From Kamptonema sp. UHCC 0994 (GTDB lineage: Bacteria > Cyanobacteriota > Cyanobacteriia > Cyanobacteriales > Microcoleaceae), in contig NZ_JARFTR010000002.1 of NCBI RefSeq assembly GCF_029167235.1, positions 1-43,079 of the forward strand: a DNA stretch of 43,079 nt, written 5' to 3'. Position numbers and translations under genes: made by a program. Each line of letters starts with the position of its first letter. Within the stretch, counting starts at the first letter, position 1. The notes below the pieces were generated by a model. That model saw nothing but the letters and a program-made list of their open reading frames with translations, did not search any database and was not told where the DNA came from. Below are positions 26,556 through 35,821 of this stretch, one piece after another.

Positions 26556-27890
26556 GTGATTGTACTAGAATTAGACAGATTTTATAAGGCGTGTAACCCT
26601 AGCAAAACTCTAGTCATGGGGAATCCAGGGGATCGCCAATATTACATTGATTTTGCTTCAGTACGGGGTGGCAAGATTATCGAATCCTTGCAGCGAACCA
26701 TTACCCGTATCTCCCCTAACGAACCCACTTGCCAGCTCTTTACAGGGCATATAGGCTGTGGTAAATCTACTGAATTATTTCGGCTCAAAACTGAATTAGA
26801 GCAAGAAGACTTTTATGTTGTTTACTTCGAGTCTTCTCAAGATTTGGACATGGGAGATGTAGATATCAGTGATATATTGCTGAGTATTGCTCGCCAAGTA
26901 AGTGAAAGTTTAGAATCTGCCGGCATTAAACTCAGACATGGCTATTTCCAAAATTTGTTTACAGAAGTGGCAGAATTCTTGCAAACTCCCATAGAACTTT
27001 CGGCGGAGGCTGAGTTATCTGTTGGTATTGCCAAAATTACTGCTAAAACTAAAGATTCTCCTAAACTTCGCTCTCAGTTACGGCAATACTTAGAACCGCG
27101 AACTAATAGCATTTTACAAGCTATCAATGAAGAACTCCTTGAACGCGCCATTAAGGAACTTAAGAATAAAGGACATAAGGGACTTGTAGTTATTATCGAC
27201 AATCTTGACCGCTTAGATGCTACATTAAAAGCTTCGGGACGCACGCAACCAGAATATTTATTTGTAGATCGCGGCGAACAGTTGAGGAAACTAAATTGCC
27301 ATGTAGTTTACACGATTCCTCTAACATTGATTTTCTCAAATGATTTCGGCAGACTCTCGAATCGATTTGGAGTTAAACCTAAAGTATTGCCGATGGTGCC
27401 GGTACAAGTTCGAGCGGGTCTCGACTATGAAGAAGGGATGGCTCTACTGCGGCAGCTAGTGCTAGCAAGAGCTTTTCCTACAGTCGATCCAATCGAACGC
27501 ACTGCTTTAATATCTTATGTTTTCGATCGTCCTCAAACATTAGACCGAATCTGCCGAGTTAGCGGCGGTCACGTTCGTAACTTGCTGGTATTGTTGTATA
27601 GTTGTTTGCAGCAAGAAGACCCTCCTTTTTCACGAGAATGCTTGGAAAATGTCATTCAAGAATACCGCGATGACTTGCTTGCTGCCATCACTGAACAAGA
27701 ATGGGAATTGCTCTTTCAGGTAGTGCAGCGGCAAAATGTTACAGGGGAGGAAGAATGCCAAACTTTACTACGAAGTATGTTTGTATTTGAATACCGGGAT
27801 CAGGAGGGGCGCTGGTTTGGGATCAATCCGGCACTAGCAGAAACTAAGAAATATAAAGCTTGGCAGCAATGTCTTGAAGTTGTAAGTTAA
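26556..27890 (+). CDS. P-loop ATPase (AAA/STAND-like), partner of the WD40 gene
   Basis: 444 aa from a GTG at 26556; an in-frame TTG at 26523 would start inside the upstream repeat and is unlikely. The conserved part begins FYKACNPSKTLVMGNPGDRQYYIDF. Walker A is GHIGCGKST (about 64-72), Walker B is GLVVIIDNLDRLD (about 210-222), then HVVYTIPLTLIF and a winged-helix-like end (AITEQEWELLFQVVQRQ). I infer a regulatory ATPase with a C-terminal helical domain; no effector domain is visible. The giant STAND gene follows on the same strand after 232 bp, so the two probably work together. Confidence 0.75.
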   Translation: MIVLELDRFYKACNPSKTLVMGNPGDRQYYIDFASVRGGKIIESLQRTITRISPNEPTCQLFTGHIGCGKSTELFRLKTELEQEDFYVVYFESSQDLDMGDVDISDILLSIARQVSESLESAGIKLRHGYFQNLFTEVAEFLQTPIELSAEAELSVGIAKITAKTKDSPKLRSQLRQYLEPRTNSILQAINEELLERAIKELKNKGHKGLVVIIDNLDRLDATLKASGRTQPEYLFVDRGEQLRKLNCHVVYTIPLTLIFSNDFGRLSNRFGVKPKVLPMVPVQVRAGLDYEEGMALLRQLVLARAFPTVDPIERTALISYVFDRPQTLDRICRVSGGHVRNLLVLLYSCLQQEDPPFSRECLENVIQEYRDDLLAAITEQEWELLFQVVQRQNVTGEEECQTLLRSMFVFEYRDQEGRWFGINPALAETKKYKAWQQCLEVVS

Positions 27891-28122
27891 ACTTTATAAA
27901 TTACCTATTCCTTGAGGAATATTTTTTGGGGTGGATTGTGTTTGTCTAAACTAAATAGATTTTTTGTCAAGATACTTTTAGCCAACAAAATGCTGATGCT
28001 GACAGCAGAGTTAATGTGTTACAGCTCAGCATTTAGGCTAAAGATTTTAAGTTGTAGAGTAACTTTGCAAAAAGTCTAATTTCAGTTGGAATCACAGTAC
28101 AATTTCAAAATAAGGTAGAAAG

Positions 28123-31100
28123 ATGACTGATCTGCTAAAGCTAGAGGAAACTATTAGCTACAATGAGCGATCGCTAAAGACACTGGTACGATCCATTACC
28201 ATGTCTCAAGGTCAATTTTCCCTAATTTTAGTCCGCTGCAATTACGATCGATTACGGTTTTCAATGGTGCAGCGACTCCGGGAAATGTCACCAATTCAAA
28301 TTCAAGATATAGTCCTCGCTACGTCGGTCAAAACGCTTTACACTACTCTGCTAGTAAAGACTCGTTCTTTGGTGTCAATGAGTGGAAATTCCGAGTCTGC
28401 TTTGATGGTATTTGGTTTAGAAAGTGTAGTTGATATCGATGATTTGCTCACATCTACAAACCAAGTGCGGGACGAGTTTCGCAAAAATTTTGCCTTTCCG
28501 TTAGTGCTCTGGGTGACAGATGATATTGCAGCAAAAATGATTCGATTGGCTCCTGATTTCAAAAGTTGGGCTGCTGCTACAATTAAATTTGAAATGGCTA
28601 CTGACGAATTGATGGATTTTTTGCGTCAGCAAGCAGATGCTATTTTTACTGTTGGGAAACTCAATGCAGAATCGGAAAAAGAGAGCGATGAAGCTAAGAA
28701 AGAGCTCTTAGAAACAAAGTTAAATTTATCTCAAACGAGTGAAGTTATACTGCCAAATTCAGGTTCGCATCTCTGGGCCAAGGATTCTACGTCCATTTTC
28801 TCCTCTGAATCCAATCCGGTTAATACCCTAGACCTGGCAATTGGTTCTAGGCGGCGACAAGAACTAGAATTAGCATTAAAAGATTTGGAAAGTCGCGGAC
28901 AAGAGTTAGAACCCGCTCTTGAAGCTAGCTTGCAATTTGTTCTTGGTTGTGATTACTACATTAGCGACAATACAGAAACTGCTTTAATTAACTATCAGCA
29001 AAGTTTAGCTTTTTGGAAGCAGAAAACTGAGGATGAAAGACTAGAAATTAAGGATACGGGGGAAAAGTTAAAACCACGTTGGCCTAGTCTGCATGAAGCT
29101 TTGCGAGAAGGGAAGTATGACAATATAGAAAATAATCTAAAACAAACTGAAGCTATTTCTTCTCAGTCTCAGATCCTTGCTTATCAATTTCTAGAACGGC
29201 AAGGGATTGTCTTGTTTCACATTGCTTTATGCCAACGCCTGCAAGCTGCTAGAAATCCTGTAGCTAACCGCTTGCATTTGCAAGAAGCAAGGATTAGTTT
29301 GGAAGAATCTAGAGATGCTTTTGAAGCAGCAAATCGTTTCGATTTAGTGGCGGCGGTGACAACTCATTTAGGAGAGGTATTGCAAAGGTTGGAAGCTTGG
29401 CGAGAGTTGCAAAATCTCGCGGAAAGTTCCTTACAATTGCATTTTATCTACGGTACTCCCAGCCAACTTGCTCAGGATTATGGCTTTCTGGCTGAGGTTG
29501 CTCTGCAAGAGTTTAGATGGCATCATGCGCGACAGTTAGCTGAACTGGCTTTAGCTATTTTGGATCAAGCAGCAAACGGGGGAGATGGGGAAGATGGGGG
29601 AGATGGGGAAGATGGGGGAGATGGGGGAGATAAGGGAGATGGGGAAGGTAGAGGAGGTAAGGGAGTGAGGAGACGTAGGAGAAGTGAAAGAAGTAAATCT
29701 TCCTCATCTTTCCCATCCTCGCCATCCTCGACATCCTCCTTTCCCCTGTCGGATAAAAGTTTATATCTATTATTGCTAGCCCAAAGCCTGCGCCAACTGG
29801 GACAGTGGGAGGCGGCGGTAAATTACTTGGAATTGGCAGTTAGGCAAACTGAGGCGAAGTACGATCCGCGACTTTATATTGATATTTTGGCGGATTTGCG
29901 ATCGCTCTACTTTGAGCGGGCGGAATATCTTAAGGCTTTTCGGACTAAGAAAACCCAGCGTTCGATTGAGTATCAGTACGGTTTCAGAGCTTTTATTGGT
30001 GCCGGCCAATTGCAACCGCACCGCCAAGCGATTAACCCTTCCATGCCTTGTGTGGAAAATCAAGTTGCGATCGCGGAAGAAATGACTGCTTCCTGTCGGC
30101 AACAAGATATTAGCCGTTTACTGGAAAGAATTAGTCGAGACGATCATAAATTAACTATAATTCATGGGCCAAGCGGTGTAGGAAAAAGTTCTCTTGTCAA
30201 TGCTGGATTAGTGCCAGCGCTGAAAAATATTAGCTTCGGTGCGCGGGATACTTTACCCGTTGTTGTGCAAGTCTACACTGACTGGGTGATGGAGTTAGAA
30301 AAGTATTTAACTAAGGGACTTGAGAACAGAGAAGCAGAAGAACAGAGGCGATTGAGGGCAAAAGGAGTACCAGAAATTCATGGAATTTGGAAGGGGAAAA
30401 CAGGGGTTCGCAATTTAGAACCTTCATGTTTTATCGCTCATCCTGCATCATTTATTATCGACCAGTTACGGCAGAATGCAGAAAATAATTTGCTGACAAT
30501 ACTAATTTTCGATCAGTTTGAAGAGTTTTTCTTTGTTTGCACTTCTGGGACACAAAGACAAATTTTTTATGAATTTTTGCGTAGCTGCTTAAATCTACCT
30601 TTTGTCAAGGTAATTCTGTCTCTACGGGAAGACTATTTGCATTACTTATTAGAGTGCGATCGCGTTCCCCATCTGGATGCAATTAATAACAACATTTTAG
30701 ATAAGCAGATTCGCTATCAATTAAGAAATTTTTCAATTCGAGATGCCCGTAGTGTGATCGAACATTTAACTGAAAGGGCTGAATTTTACTTAGAACCAGC
30801 ATTGATTGATGCTTTTGTTTTGGATTTAGCTGATGAACTAGAAGAAGTGCGTCCGATTGAGTTGCAAGTAGTGGGAGCACAACTGCAAGAAGAAGGAATT
30901 GCGACCTTAGAACAATATCAGCAACTAGGCGCTCAACCCAAAGCAGAATTAGTTAAGCGTTCCCTCGATCGAGTGATTTCAGACTGTGGTTTAGAAAATG
31001 AAGATGCTGCCTGGAAAATCTTATTTTCCTTGACAGATGAAAGAGGTGTAAGGCTGATCAAAACTAAGCAAGAATTATCATTGGTCATCAGTAAAAATTT

Positions 31101-33675
31101 ATTGGCTGTGAACATCATGCGATCCACTAAAAATATACTAGAAAACAATGAAAGTCTTGACTTAATATTAGAGATATTAGTCGGTCATGGCTTGCTATTT
31201 ATGCTCCGAGAATCGCCAGAAGATCGCTATCAATTAGTTCATGATTATCTCGTTAGACCTATCCGCCAAAGATTCGGAATAGAAGCACGGTTGCACCGTG
31301 CTGAAGCTGATAAACAAATGAGTCAAGTACAACTTTACCACACAAATCGTCGCCTTAAACAACTACTAGCTTTAGCTGTGATTGGCGTAGTGCTATTATC
31401 CACTTCCACCATTGCTGCTCTCAATTTTTGGCATCGAGCTGTTGCTCAAAAACAGCTAGCAATGGCTCAAAGGCAGCGTGCAGATATTAATACTTTAACA
31501 GCAGCTTCTGAAGCACTTTTTTTATCAAATAATAAATTTGATTCTCTGATGGAAAGTTTGAGGGCAGGTAAACAATGGAGGCAAATCGAAAACACTCAAG
31601 AAACTCAAACTCTTAAAGATACTGAAATTTTAATTGCGGCGGCACTTCAACAAGCAGTTTATGGGGTAAAAGAACGCAACCGTTTTGAGGGACATGGGGA
31701 TGTAATTTGGGGTTTGAGTTTCAGTCCTGATGGCAAAACAATTGCTTCTGGCAGTGTAGATAAAACTGTCAGAATTTGGCGCAGAGATGGTAGTTTACAA
31801 GCAACATTGAAAGGTCATACTAACAGTATAGCTTATGTGGCATTTAGTCCAAATAGTCAAATCTTAGCTTCTGGAAGTCTTGATAAAACTGTTAAGCTCT
31901 GGCGTAGTGATGGGAGCCCGATCAAAACTTTAATTGGTCATGGGAATAATATCACAAGCCTCTGTTTTAGTCCTGATGGTAAAATGTTAGCTTCTGCCTC
32001 TGGAGACAAAACAGTTAAAATTTGGAAAATAGATGGTACTTTGTTCAAAACTTTACAGCATGAATCTCCGGTAAATGCGGTTAGCTTCAGCCGAGATGGT
32101 AAAATAATTGCCTCTGCTAGTGATAATGGGACTGTCAAAATTTGGCAGACTGATGGTAAGTTAGTAGCAAATTTGCGGCATCGGGAAGGGGTTGGTTTAT
32201 CTAAAGTTTACAGTATTAGTTTCTCCCCTAACAGTGAAATGCTTGCCTCGGCTGGAGAGGACAAAACTGTGAAACTCTGGAATCTAGCAAAGATTTTACA
32301 AGCTGAAGGCAAGAGAAAGGCAACGGAGTTAAAAACAAAGGATTTTTTGCTCGCGACTTTGACCGCTCATTCTAAGTTAATTTTGGGTGTAAGTTTTTCC
32401 CCGGATGGCCGAAGTTTAGCTTCAGCTAGTGCAGATAAAACTATAAAAATTTGGAGCTTAAAAACTGTTTTAAATGGTAAAGGATATAAAAACTCTGGCA
32501 ATGTAAAAACTGAGATTCGGCTAATTAGAACCTTAGCTGGACATGGGGATAAAGTTACTCAGGTGAGTTGGAGCCCGGATAGTAAAACGCTGGCTTCATC
32601 AAGTTTTGATAAGACGGTGAGGCTATGGCGACTTGATGATATACCGCTCAAAACTTTGGAGGGTCATAAAAATCGAGTTCAAAGTGTAAGTTTTACTCCT
32701 AATGGTCAAATTGTGGCTTCGGCTTCTGTTGATAAGACGATTAAACTTTGGAGTCGTAGCGGTGTTTTGCTGCAAACTTTGCAGGGACATAATAATCGAG
32801 TTTCGAGCCTAAGTTTTAGTCCTGATGGCAAGTTACTTGTTTCTGGTAGTTATGACAAATCTGTGAAATTGTGGCGCGTGAAGACTGAGGGTAAAATGAC
32901 TAATGTTGCTCCTTCTTCTGTTCTTTCTGCTCTATCTCCTTTTGCCTCTCTTATTCTTACTCTGAATGGTCATCGGGATAGTGTGATGAGTGTAAGTTTT
33001 AGCCCTGATGGTCAGATAATTGCTTCGGCGAGTAAGGATAAGACTGTTAAACTTTGGAGTCGTGATGGAAAGTTAATTAAAACTCTAACGGGACATACTG
33101 GATGGGTGAGTAGCGTCAGTTTTAGTCCTGATGGAAAAATGTTGGCTTCTGCGAGTGATGACGGTACTGTTAAACTTTGGAGTCGGGAGGGTAGTATTAT
33201 TAGAAGCTTTTATGCTCACAATAGTTTTGTCATGGGGGTCAGTTTTAGTCCTGATGGTAAATTAATTGCAACGGCTGGTTATGACAATACGGTGAAACTC
33301 TGGAATCTTGACGGTACAATGGTTGCGACTTTGTTGAAGGGTTCTAGTGATAGCGTGACAAGTGTGACTTTTAGCCCGGATGGTTTGCTGGTTGCGTCGG
33401 GAAGTTATGACAATAAGGTGAAAATTTGGAGCCGCAATGGTACTTTGCTGAAAACTCTGAATGGTCATCGGGATAGTGTGATGAGTGTGAGTTTTAGCCC
33501 GGATGGTAAGGTACTTGCTTCTGGTAGTAAGGATCGTACTGTGATTTTGTGGAATTTGGATCTGGATGATTTGTTGGGGCGGGGTTGCGACTGGGTGGGT
33601 GATTATCTGAAAACTAATCCGAATGTAAGCGATCGCGATCGGCATTTGTGCGATGGAGTGAAAATTGAGAATTAA
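28123..33675 (+). CDS. Giant STAND NTPase with TPR-like region, membrane span and 14 WD40 repeats
   Basis: 1850 aa, AAGGTAGAAAG before the ATG. Order: an N-terminal domain (1-185, SLILVRCNYDRLRFSMVQRL, LVLWVTDDI) that looks like a degenerate P-loop fold without Walker A; helical TPR-like repeats (240-665), interrupted by a low-complexity Gly/Asp then Arg/Ser insert (485-544) made by a DNA repeat; a STAND-type NTPase with Walker A GPSGVGKSS (682-690) and Walker B LLTILIFDQFEEFF; a membrane span (about 1078-1103, LLALAVIGVVLLSTSTIAAL); then 14 WD40 units (about 1188-1815; GH...SFSPDGK..AS.S.DKTVKLW), enough for two seven-bladed propellers. STAND proteins are ligand-triggered switches in signalling and defence; here the propellers would sense, the NTPase would oligomerise. 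The ligand is unknown. Confidence 0.88.
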   Translation: MTDLLKLEETISYNERSLKTLVRSITMSQGQFSLILVRCNYDRLRFSMVQRLREMSPIQIQDIVLATSVKTLYTTLLVKTRSLVSMSGNSESALMVFGLESVVDIDDLLTSTNQVRDEFRKNFAFPLVLWVTDDIAAKMIRLAPDFKSWAAATIKFEMATDELMDFLRQQADAIFTVGKLNAESEKESDEAKKELLETKLNLSQTSEVILPNSGSHLWAKDSTSIFSSESNPVNTLDLAIGSRRRQELELALKDLESRGQELEPALEASLQFVLGCDYYISDNTETALINYQQSLAFWKQKTEDERLEIKDTGEKLKPRWPSLHEALREGKYDNIENNLKQTEAISSQSQILAYQFLERQGIVLFHIALCQRLQAARNPVANRLHLQEARISLEESRDAFEAANRFDLVAAVTTHLGEVLQRLEAWRELQNLAESSLQLHFIYGTPSQLAQDYGFLAEVALQEFRWHHARQLAELALAILDQAANGGDGEDGGDGEDGGDGGDKGDGEGRGGKGVRRRRRSERSKSSSSFPSSPSSTSSFPLSDKSLYLLLLAQSLRQLGQWEAAVNYLELAVRQTEAKYDPRLYIDILADLRSLYFERAEYLKAFRTKKTQRSIEYQYGFRAFIGAGQLQPHRQAINPSMPCVENQVAIAEEMTASCRQQDISRLLERISRDDHKLTIIHGPSGVGKSSLVNAGLVPALKNISFGARDTLPVVVQVYTDWVMELEKYLTKGLENREAEEQRRLRAKGVPEIHGIWKGKTGVRNLEPSCFIAHPASFIIDQLRQNAENNLLTILIFDQFEEFFFVCTSGTQRQIFYEFLRSCLNLPFVKVILSLREDYLHYLLECDRVPHLDAINNNILDKQIRYQLRNFSIRDARSVIEHLTERAEFYLEPALIDAFVLDLADELEEVRPIELQVVGAQLQEEGIATLEQYQQLGAQPKAELVKRSLDRVISDCGLENEDAAWKILFSLTDERGVRLIKTKQELSLVISKNLLAVNIMRSTKNILENNESLDLILEILVGHGLLFMLRESPEDRYQLVHDYLVRPIRQRFGIEARLHRAEADKQMSQVQLYHTNRRLKQLLALAVIGVVLLSTSTIAALNFWHRAVAQKQLAMAQRQRADINTLTAASEALFLSNNKFDSLMESLRAGKQWRQIENTQETQTLKDTEILIAAALQQAVYGVKERNRFEGHGDVIWGLSFSPDGKTIASGSVDKTVRIWRRDGSLQATLKGHTNSIAYVAFSPNSQILASGSLDKTVKLWRSDGSPIKTLIGHGNNITSLCFSPDGKMLASASGDKTVKIWKIDGTLFKTLQHESPVNAVSFSRDGKIIASASDNGTVKIWQTDGKLVANLRHREGVGLSKVYSISFSPNSEMLASAGEDKTVKLWNLAKILQAEGKRKATELKTKDFLLATLTAHSKLILGVSFSPDGRSLASASADKTIKIWSLKTVLNGKGYKNSGNVKTEIRLIRTLAGHGDKVTQVSWSPDSKTLASSSFDKTVRLWRLDDIPLKTLEGHKNRVQSVSFTPNGQIVASASVDKTIKLWSRSGVLLQTLQGHNNRVSSLSFSPDGKLLVSGSYDKSVKLWRVKTEGKMTNVAPSSVLSALSPFASLILTLNGHRDSVMSVSFSPDGQIIASASKDKTVKLWSRDGKLIKTLTGHTGWVSSVSFSPDGKMLASASDDGTVKLWSREGSIIRSFYAHNSFVMGVSFSPDGKLIATAGYDNTVKLWNLDGTMVATLLKGSSDSVTSVTFSPDGLLVASGSYDNKVKIWSRNGTLLKTLNGHRDSVMSVSFSPDGKVLASGSKDRTVILWNLDLDDLLGRGCDWVGDYLKTNPNVSDRDRHLCDGVKIEN
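29575..29755. repeat. Purine/pyrimidine inverted repeat inside the STAND gene
   Basis: Purine-rich GGGGGAGATGGGGAAGAT units (29578-29660) are followed by complementary-type CATCTTTCCCATCCTC units (about 29707-29752). The same pyrimidine wording occurs between genes at 5512-5554. It stays in frame and codes for residues 485-544 (GGDGEDGG..., then RRRRRSER, then SSPSSTSS). It looks like an intergenic repeat that entered a coding region as a linker. Confidence 0.75.
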
Positions 33676-33717
33676 AAATTGAATGTAGGGTGGAAAAATT
33701 AGGACTTACTCAGCTTT

Positions 33718-33771
33718 ACGTAACGCCGCCATCCTGGCGGTTTTTTTACCGCCAAGATGGCGGCGTTACGT
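33718..33771. repeat. Long near-perfect hairpin ACGTAACGCCGCC (24-bp arms)
   Basis: Arms 33718-33741 and 33748-33771 pair with one mismatch around a loop of T. The outer bases ACGTAACGCCGCC recur at 43048 at the window edge. It lies 43 nt after the STAND gene stop and may act as its terminator as well as being an interspersed repeat. A frame opening at 33757 starts inside it and is not a credible gene start. Confidence 0.75.
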
Positions 33772-33921
33772 GAGTGTACCTTAGAAGTTATGAGAAATCC
33801 CTTCTATTCATCAACGCTTTCTAGTAAAGTAAACAAATGTAAAGAAATATTAGTTTTCTACGATCGCTTGGTTAAGACAACCAATTTACCTAAACCCTTG
33901 ACAAATACACCAAAATTTGCT

Positions 33922-34725
33922 ATGCAACAGCTTTTACCCCAAAGATTTTTAGCATCCATTACTGCCTTTTTCCTAGTTCTCTCAGTTTGGGCGATCGCCC
34001 CCGCAGCCTGGGCCTACAATAACCCCGATTTGCTGCCTGAGACTCAGACACCCATAATTGATTTAGCCAAAGCCCTGACAGACATTCAAGAACAGACGCT
34101 AGCTAAAGACTTAGAGCAGTTTGAAGCTGAAACAGGCTGGAAACTGCGAGTTTTGACTCAATACGATCGCACACCTGGTTTAGCAGTCAAAGATTACTGG
34201 GGACTGGATCAGAAAAGTGTCTTGCTAGTTGCCGATCAGCGTGGCGGCAACCTGCTTAATTTTAACGTTGGGGACGACCTTTACCCCTTACTACCGCGCA
34301 CATTTTGGGTGGAGTTGCAAACTCGCTTCGGCAATCAATTTTTTATCCGAGACAACGGCGAAGACCAATCTATCCTCGAATCCTTAGAATCAATTAAACT
34401 TTGTTTGCGCCAGGGTGGTTGTCGCGTAGTCCCCGGTTTGCCACGAGAACAATGGATTTTGACTCTGATTACTTCTGTAGTCGGCGGCATAATCTGCGGA
34501 TTTGCAGCACATCCGCGCAAACCTGGACAAATTGTAGCTTGGCAGTGGGCGCTGATTTTTTCTCCCCTGTGGGGGATTTTATTTATCGCTTTCGGCATTG
34601 GCCCAGTAGTGTCCCGTACCTCCGAGTGGCTACCACTGCTGCGGAATGTGGCTGGTTTCCTAATTGGGGCCCTGGCGGCTTTTTTAACTCCAGTCTTGAA
34701 CCAGTCTTCAGCTTCAGAAAGGTAA
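33922..34725 (+). CDS. TPM-domain protein (Psb32/TLP18.3-like), thylakoid or periplasmic
   Basis: 267 aa from the ATG at 33922, which begins a clear signal peptide (QRFLASITAFFLVLSVWAIA...AWA); a frame extending to 33757 would start within a hairpin repeat. The TPM domain (about 30-155) has LLPETQTPIIDLAKALTDIQ, GWKLRVLTQYDRTPG, SVLLVADQRGGNLLNFNVG. Two or three membrane segments end the protein (WILTLITSVVGGIICGFAA, WALIFSPLWGILFIAFGIG, LLRNVAGFLIGALAAFL). Relatives in cyanobacteria and plants help repair or assemble photosystem II. The exact role here is inference. Confidence 0.85.
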   Translation: MQQLLPQRFLASITAFFLVLSVWAIAPAAWAYNNPDLLPETQTPIIDLAKALTDIQEQTLAKDLEQFEAETGWKLRVLTQYDRTPGLAVKDYWGLDQKSVLLVADQRGGNLLNFNVGDDLYPLLPRTFWVELQTRFGNQFFIRDNGEDQSILESLESIKLCLRQGGCRVVPGLPREQWILTLITSVVGGIICGFAAHPRKPGQIVAWQWALIFSPLWGILFIAFGIGPVVSRTSEWLPLLRNVAGFLIGALAAFLTPVLNQSSASER

Positions 34726-34754
34726 TCAGTTGTCGATCGCAAAAAGCTGATAAG

Positions 34755-34796
34755 CTAACGGTTAACAGTTAACAGTTAACAGTTAACAGTTAACCA
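34755..34796. repeat. GTTAACA heptamer array
   Basis: Five to six TTAACAG units in the gap between the TPM-domain gene and cobH, opening with CTAACGG and closing with TTAACCA. Confidence 0.85.
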
Positions 34797-34835
34797 ACAA
34801 CAATAGCTGAAATCTGAGAGGCGATCGCTATTCAA

Positions 34836-35465
34836 ATGGAATGGCACGTAACCGATGCCCAAAGTCTGGGAATAATCGATCGCGAAATTGGCGATCATGT
34901 CTTGTCGCCGGCGGAGTACGAAATTGTCCGCCGCGTGATTTACACTACGGCTGACTTTGAATACAAGTCTCTGATCCGTTTTTCTGACCACGCTTTACAG
35001 GCGGGGGCGGCGGCATTAGCGGCGCGGACTACGATTGTTGTAGATGTGCCAATGGTGCAAGTGGGGATTACGCCCCAGATTCAGAGCACTTTTGCGAATC
35101 CAGTATATTGTTCGATGGAGGCTTTAACTCGGCCTCAGAAGGAAAAAACCCGTGCTGCTTGGGGCATTGAAACTTTGGCCCGGCGCTATCCAGAGGGAAT
35201 TTTTGTAGTAGGTCAGGCTCAAACGGCGCTGTCGGCGCTGGTAGATTTGATTGAGGCTGAGGAGATTCGGCCTGCTTTAGTGATTGGTACGCCTTCGGGA
35301 TTTGTGGGGGTGGATGTGGCTAAGTCAAGGCTGCATGATTCAATGATTCCTCATATTCGGATTGAGGGACGTAAGGGATCTGCGGTGGTGGCTGTGGCGA
35401 TCGTTAATGGGTTGGTGGATTTGGCCTGGCAGGCCTATGGTCAAGAGGGGAATAGTTTGGGTTAG
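34836..35465 (+). CDS. cobH: Precorrin-8X methylmutase
   Basis: 209 aa. The family pattern is complete: IIDREIGDHVLSPAEYEIVRR, AALAARTTIVVDVPMVQVGI, CSMEALTRPQKEKTRAAWGIE, GQAQTALSALVDLIE, RPALVIGTPSGFVGV, IEGRKGSAVVAVAIVNGLVDLAW. It moves the C-11 methyl group to C-12, giving hydrogenobyrinic or cobyrinic acid in cobalamin synthesis. At residue 36, where characterised enzymes have the catalytic His (IHT), this one has Tyr (VIYTT). I believe cyanobacterial relatives may share this, but that needs an alignment. No other cob gene is in the window. Its stop is 2 nt before the next start. Confidence 0.93.
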   Translation: MEWHVTDAQSLGIIDREIGDHVLSPAEYEIVRRVIYTTADFEYKSLIRFSDHALQAGAAALAARTTIVVDVPMVQVGITPQIQSTFANPVYCSMEALTRPQKEKTRAAWGIETLARRYPEGIFVVGQAQTALSALVDLIEAEEIRPALVIGTPSGFVGVDVAKSRLHDSMIPHIRIEGRKGSAVVAVAIVNGLVDLAWQAYGQEGNSLG

Positions 35466-35467
35466 GT

Positions 35468-35821
35468 ATGAAATCTTATAACATTGTCACTCTGATTGGC
35501 AAAACTTGCATGACACCCGATGACGGTATGAAGGTGTATGAGTTGACTTACCCAGAACTACTGGCAGAGCACGCTGTAGAGCTTGATTTTGATGGGGTAG
35601 AGATTTTTGCATCTCCCTTTTTCAATTTTGCTATTGGACAGCTACTTAGGGATATCTCTCCAGATACTTTAAACCGTCTGCTGAAATTTTCTCATCTTAA
35701 TACCGTAGGCAACCAGATACTTAAACTGGTGATTAAAAACTCAAAACGCTACTACGCAGCAGATGATGCAACTCGCAATGCAATCAATGAAATTGTCAGC
35801 AAACAGGTGGAAAATGTATAA
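35468..35821 (+). CDS. STAS-like (DUF4325) protein
   Basis: 117 aa. The core VELDFDGVEIFASPFFN (37-53) and IGQLLRDISPDTLNRLLKFSHLN match the STAS-like DUF4325 fold, related to anti-sigma-factor antagonists; the usual phosphorylatable Ser region is SPFF here. It is cytosolic. It starts 2 nt after cobH and ends by sharing one base with the next gene (TAATG), so it is translated with the PIN gene. It is A/T-richer than cobH, suggesting a later arrival. I infer a regulator or antitoxin-like partner for the PIN protein. Confidence 0.75.
   Translation: MKSYNIVTLIGKTCMTPDDGMKVYELTYPELLAEHAVELDFDGVEIFASPFFNFAIGQLLRDISPDTLNRLLKFSHLNTVGNQILKLVIKNSKRYYAADDATRNAINEIVSKQVENV

Noticed and set aside
33262-33645. 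127-codon minus-strand frame opposite the WD40 repeats
   Set aside because: The repeated wording (THHTI, IRAK) only reflects the WD40 DNA repeats read backwards.
33757-33921. N-terminal extension of the TPM-domain protein to an ATG at 33757
   Set aside because: That ATG is inside the hairpin repeat, and a proper signal peptide starts at 33922.
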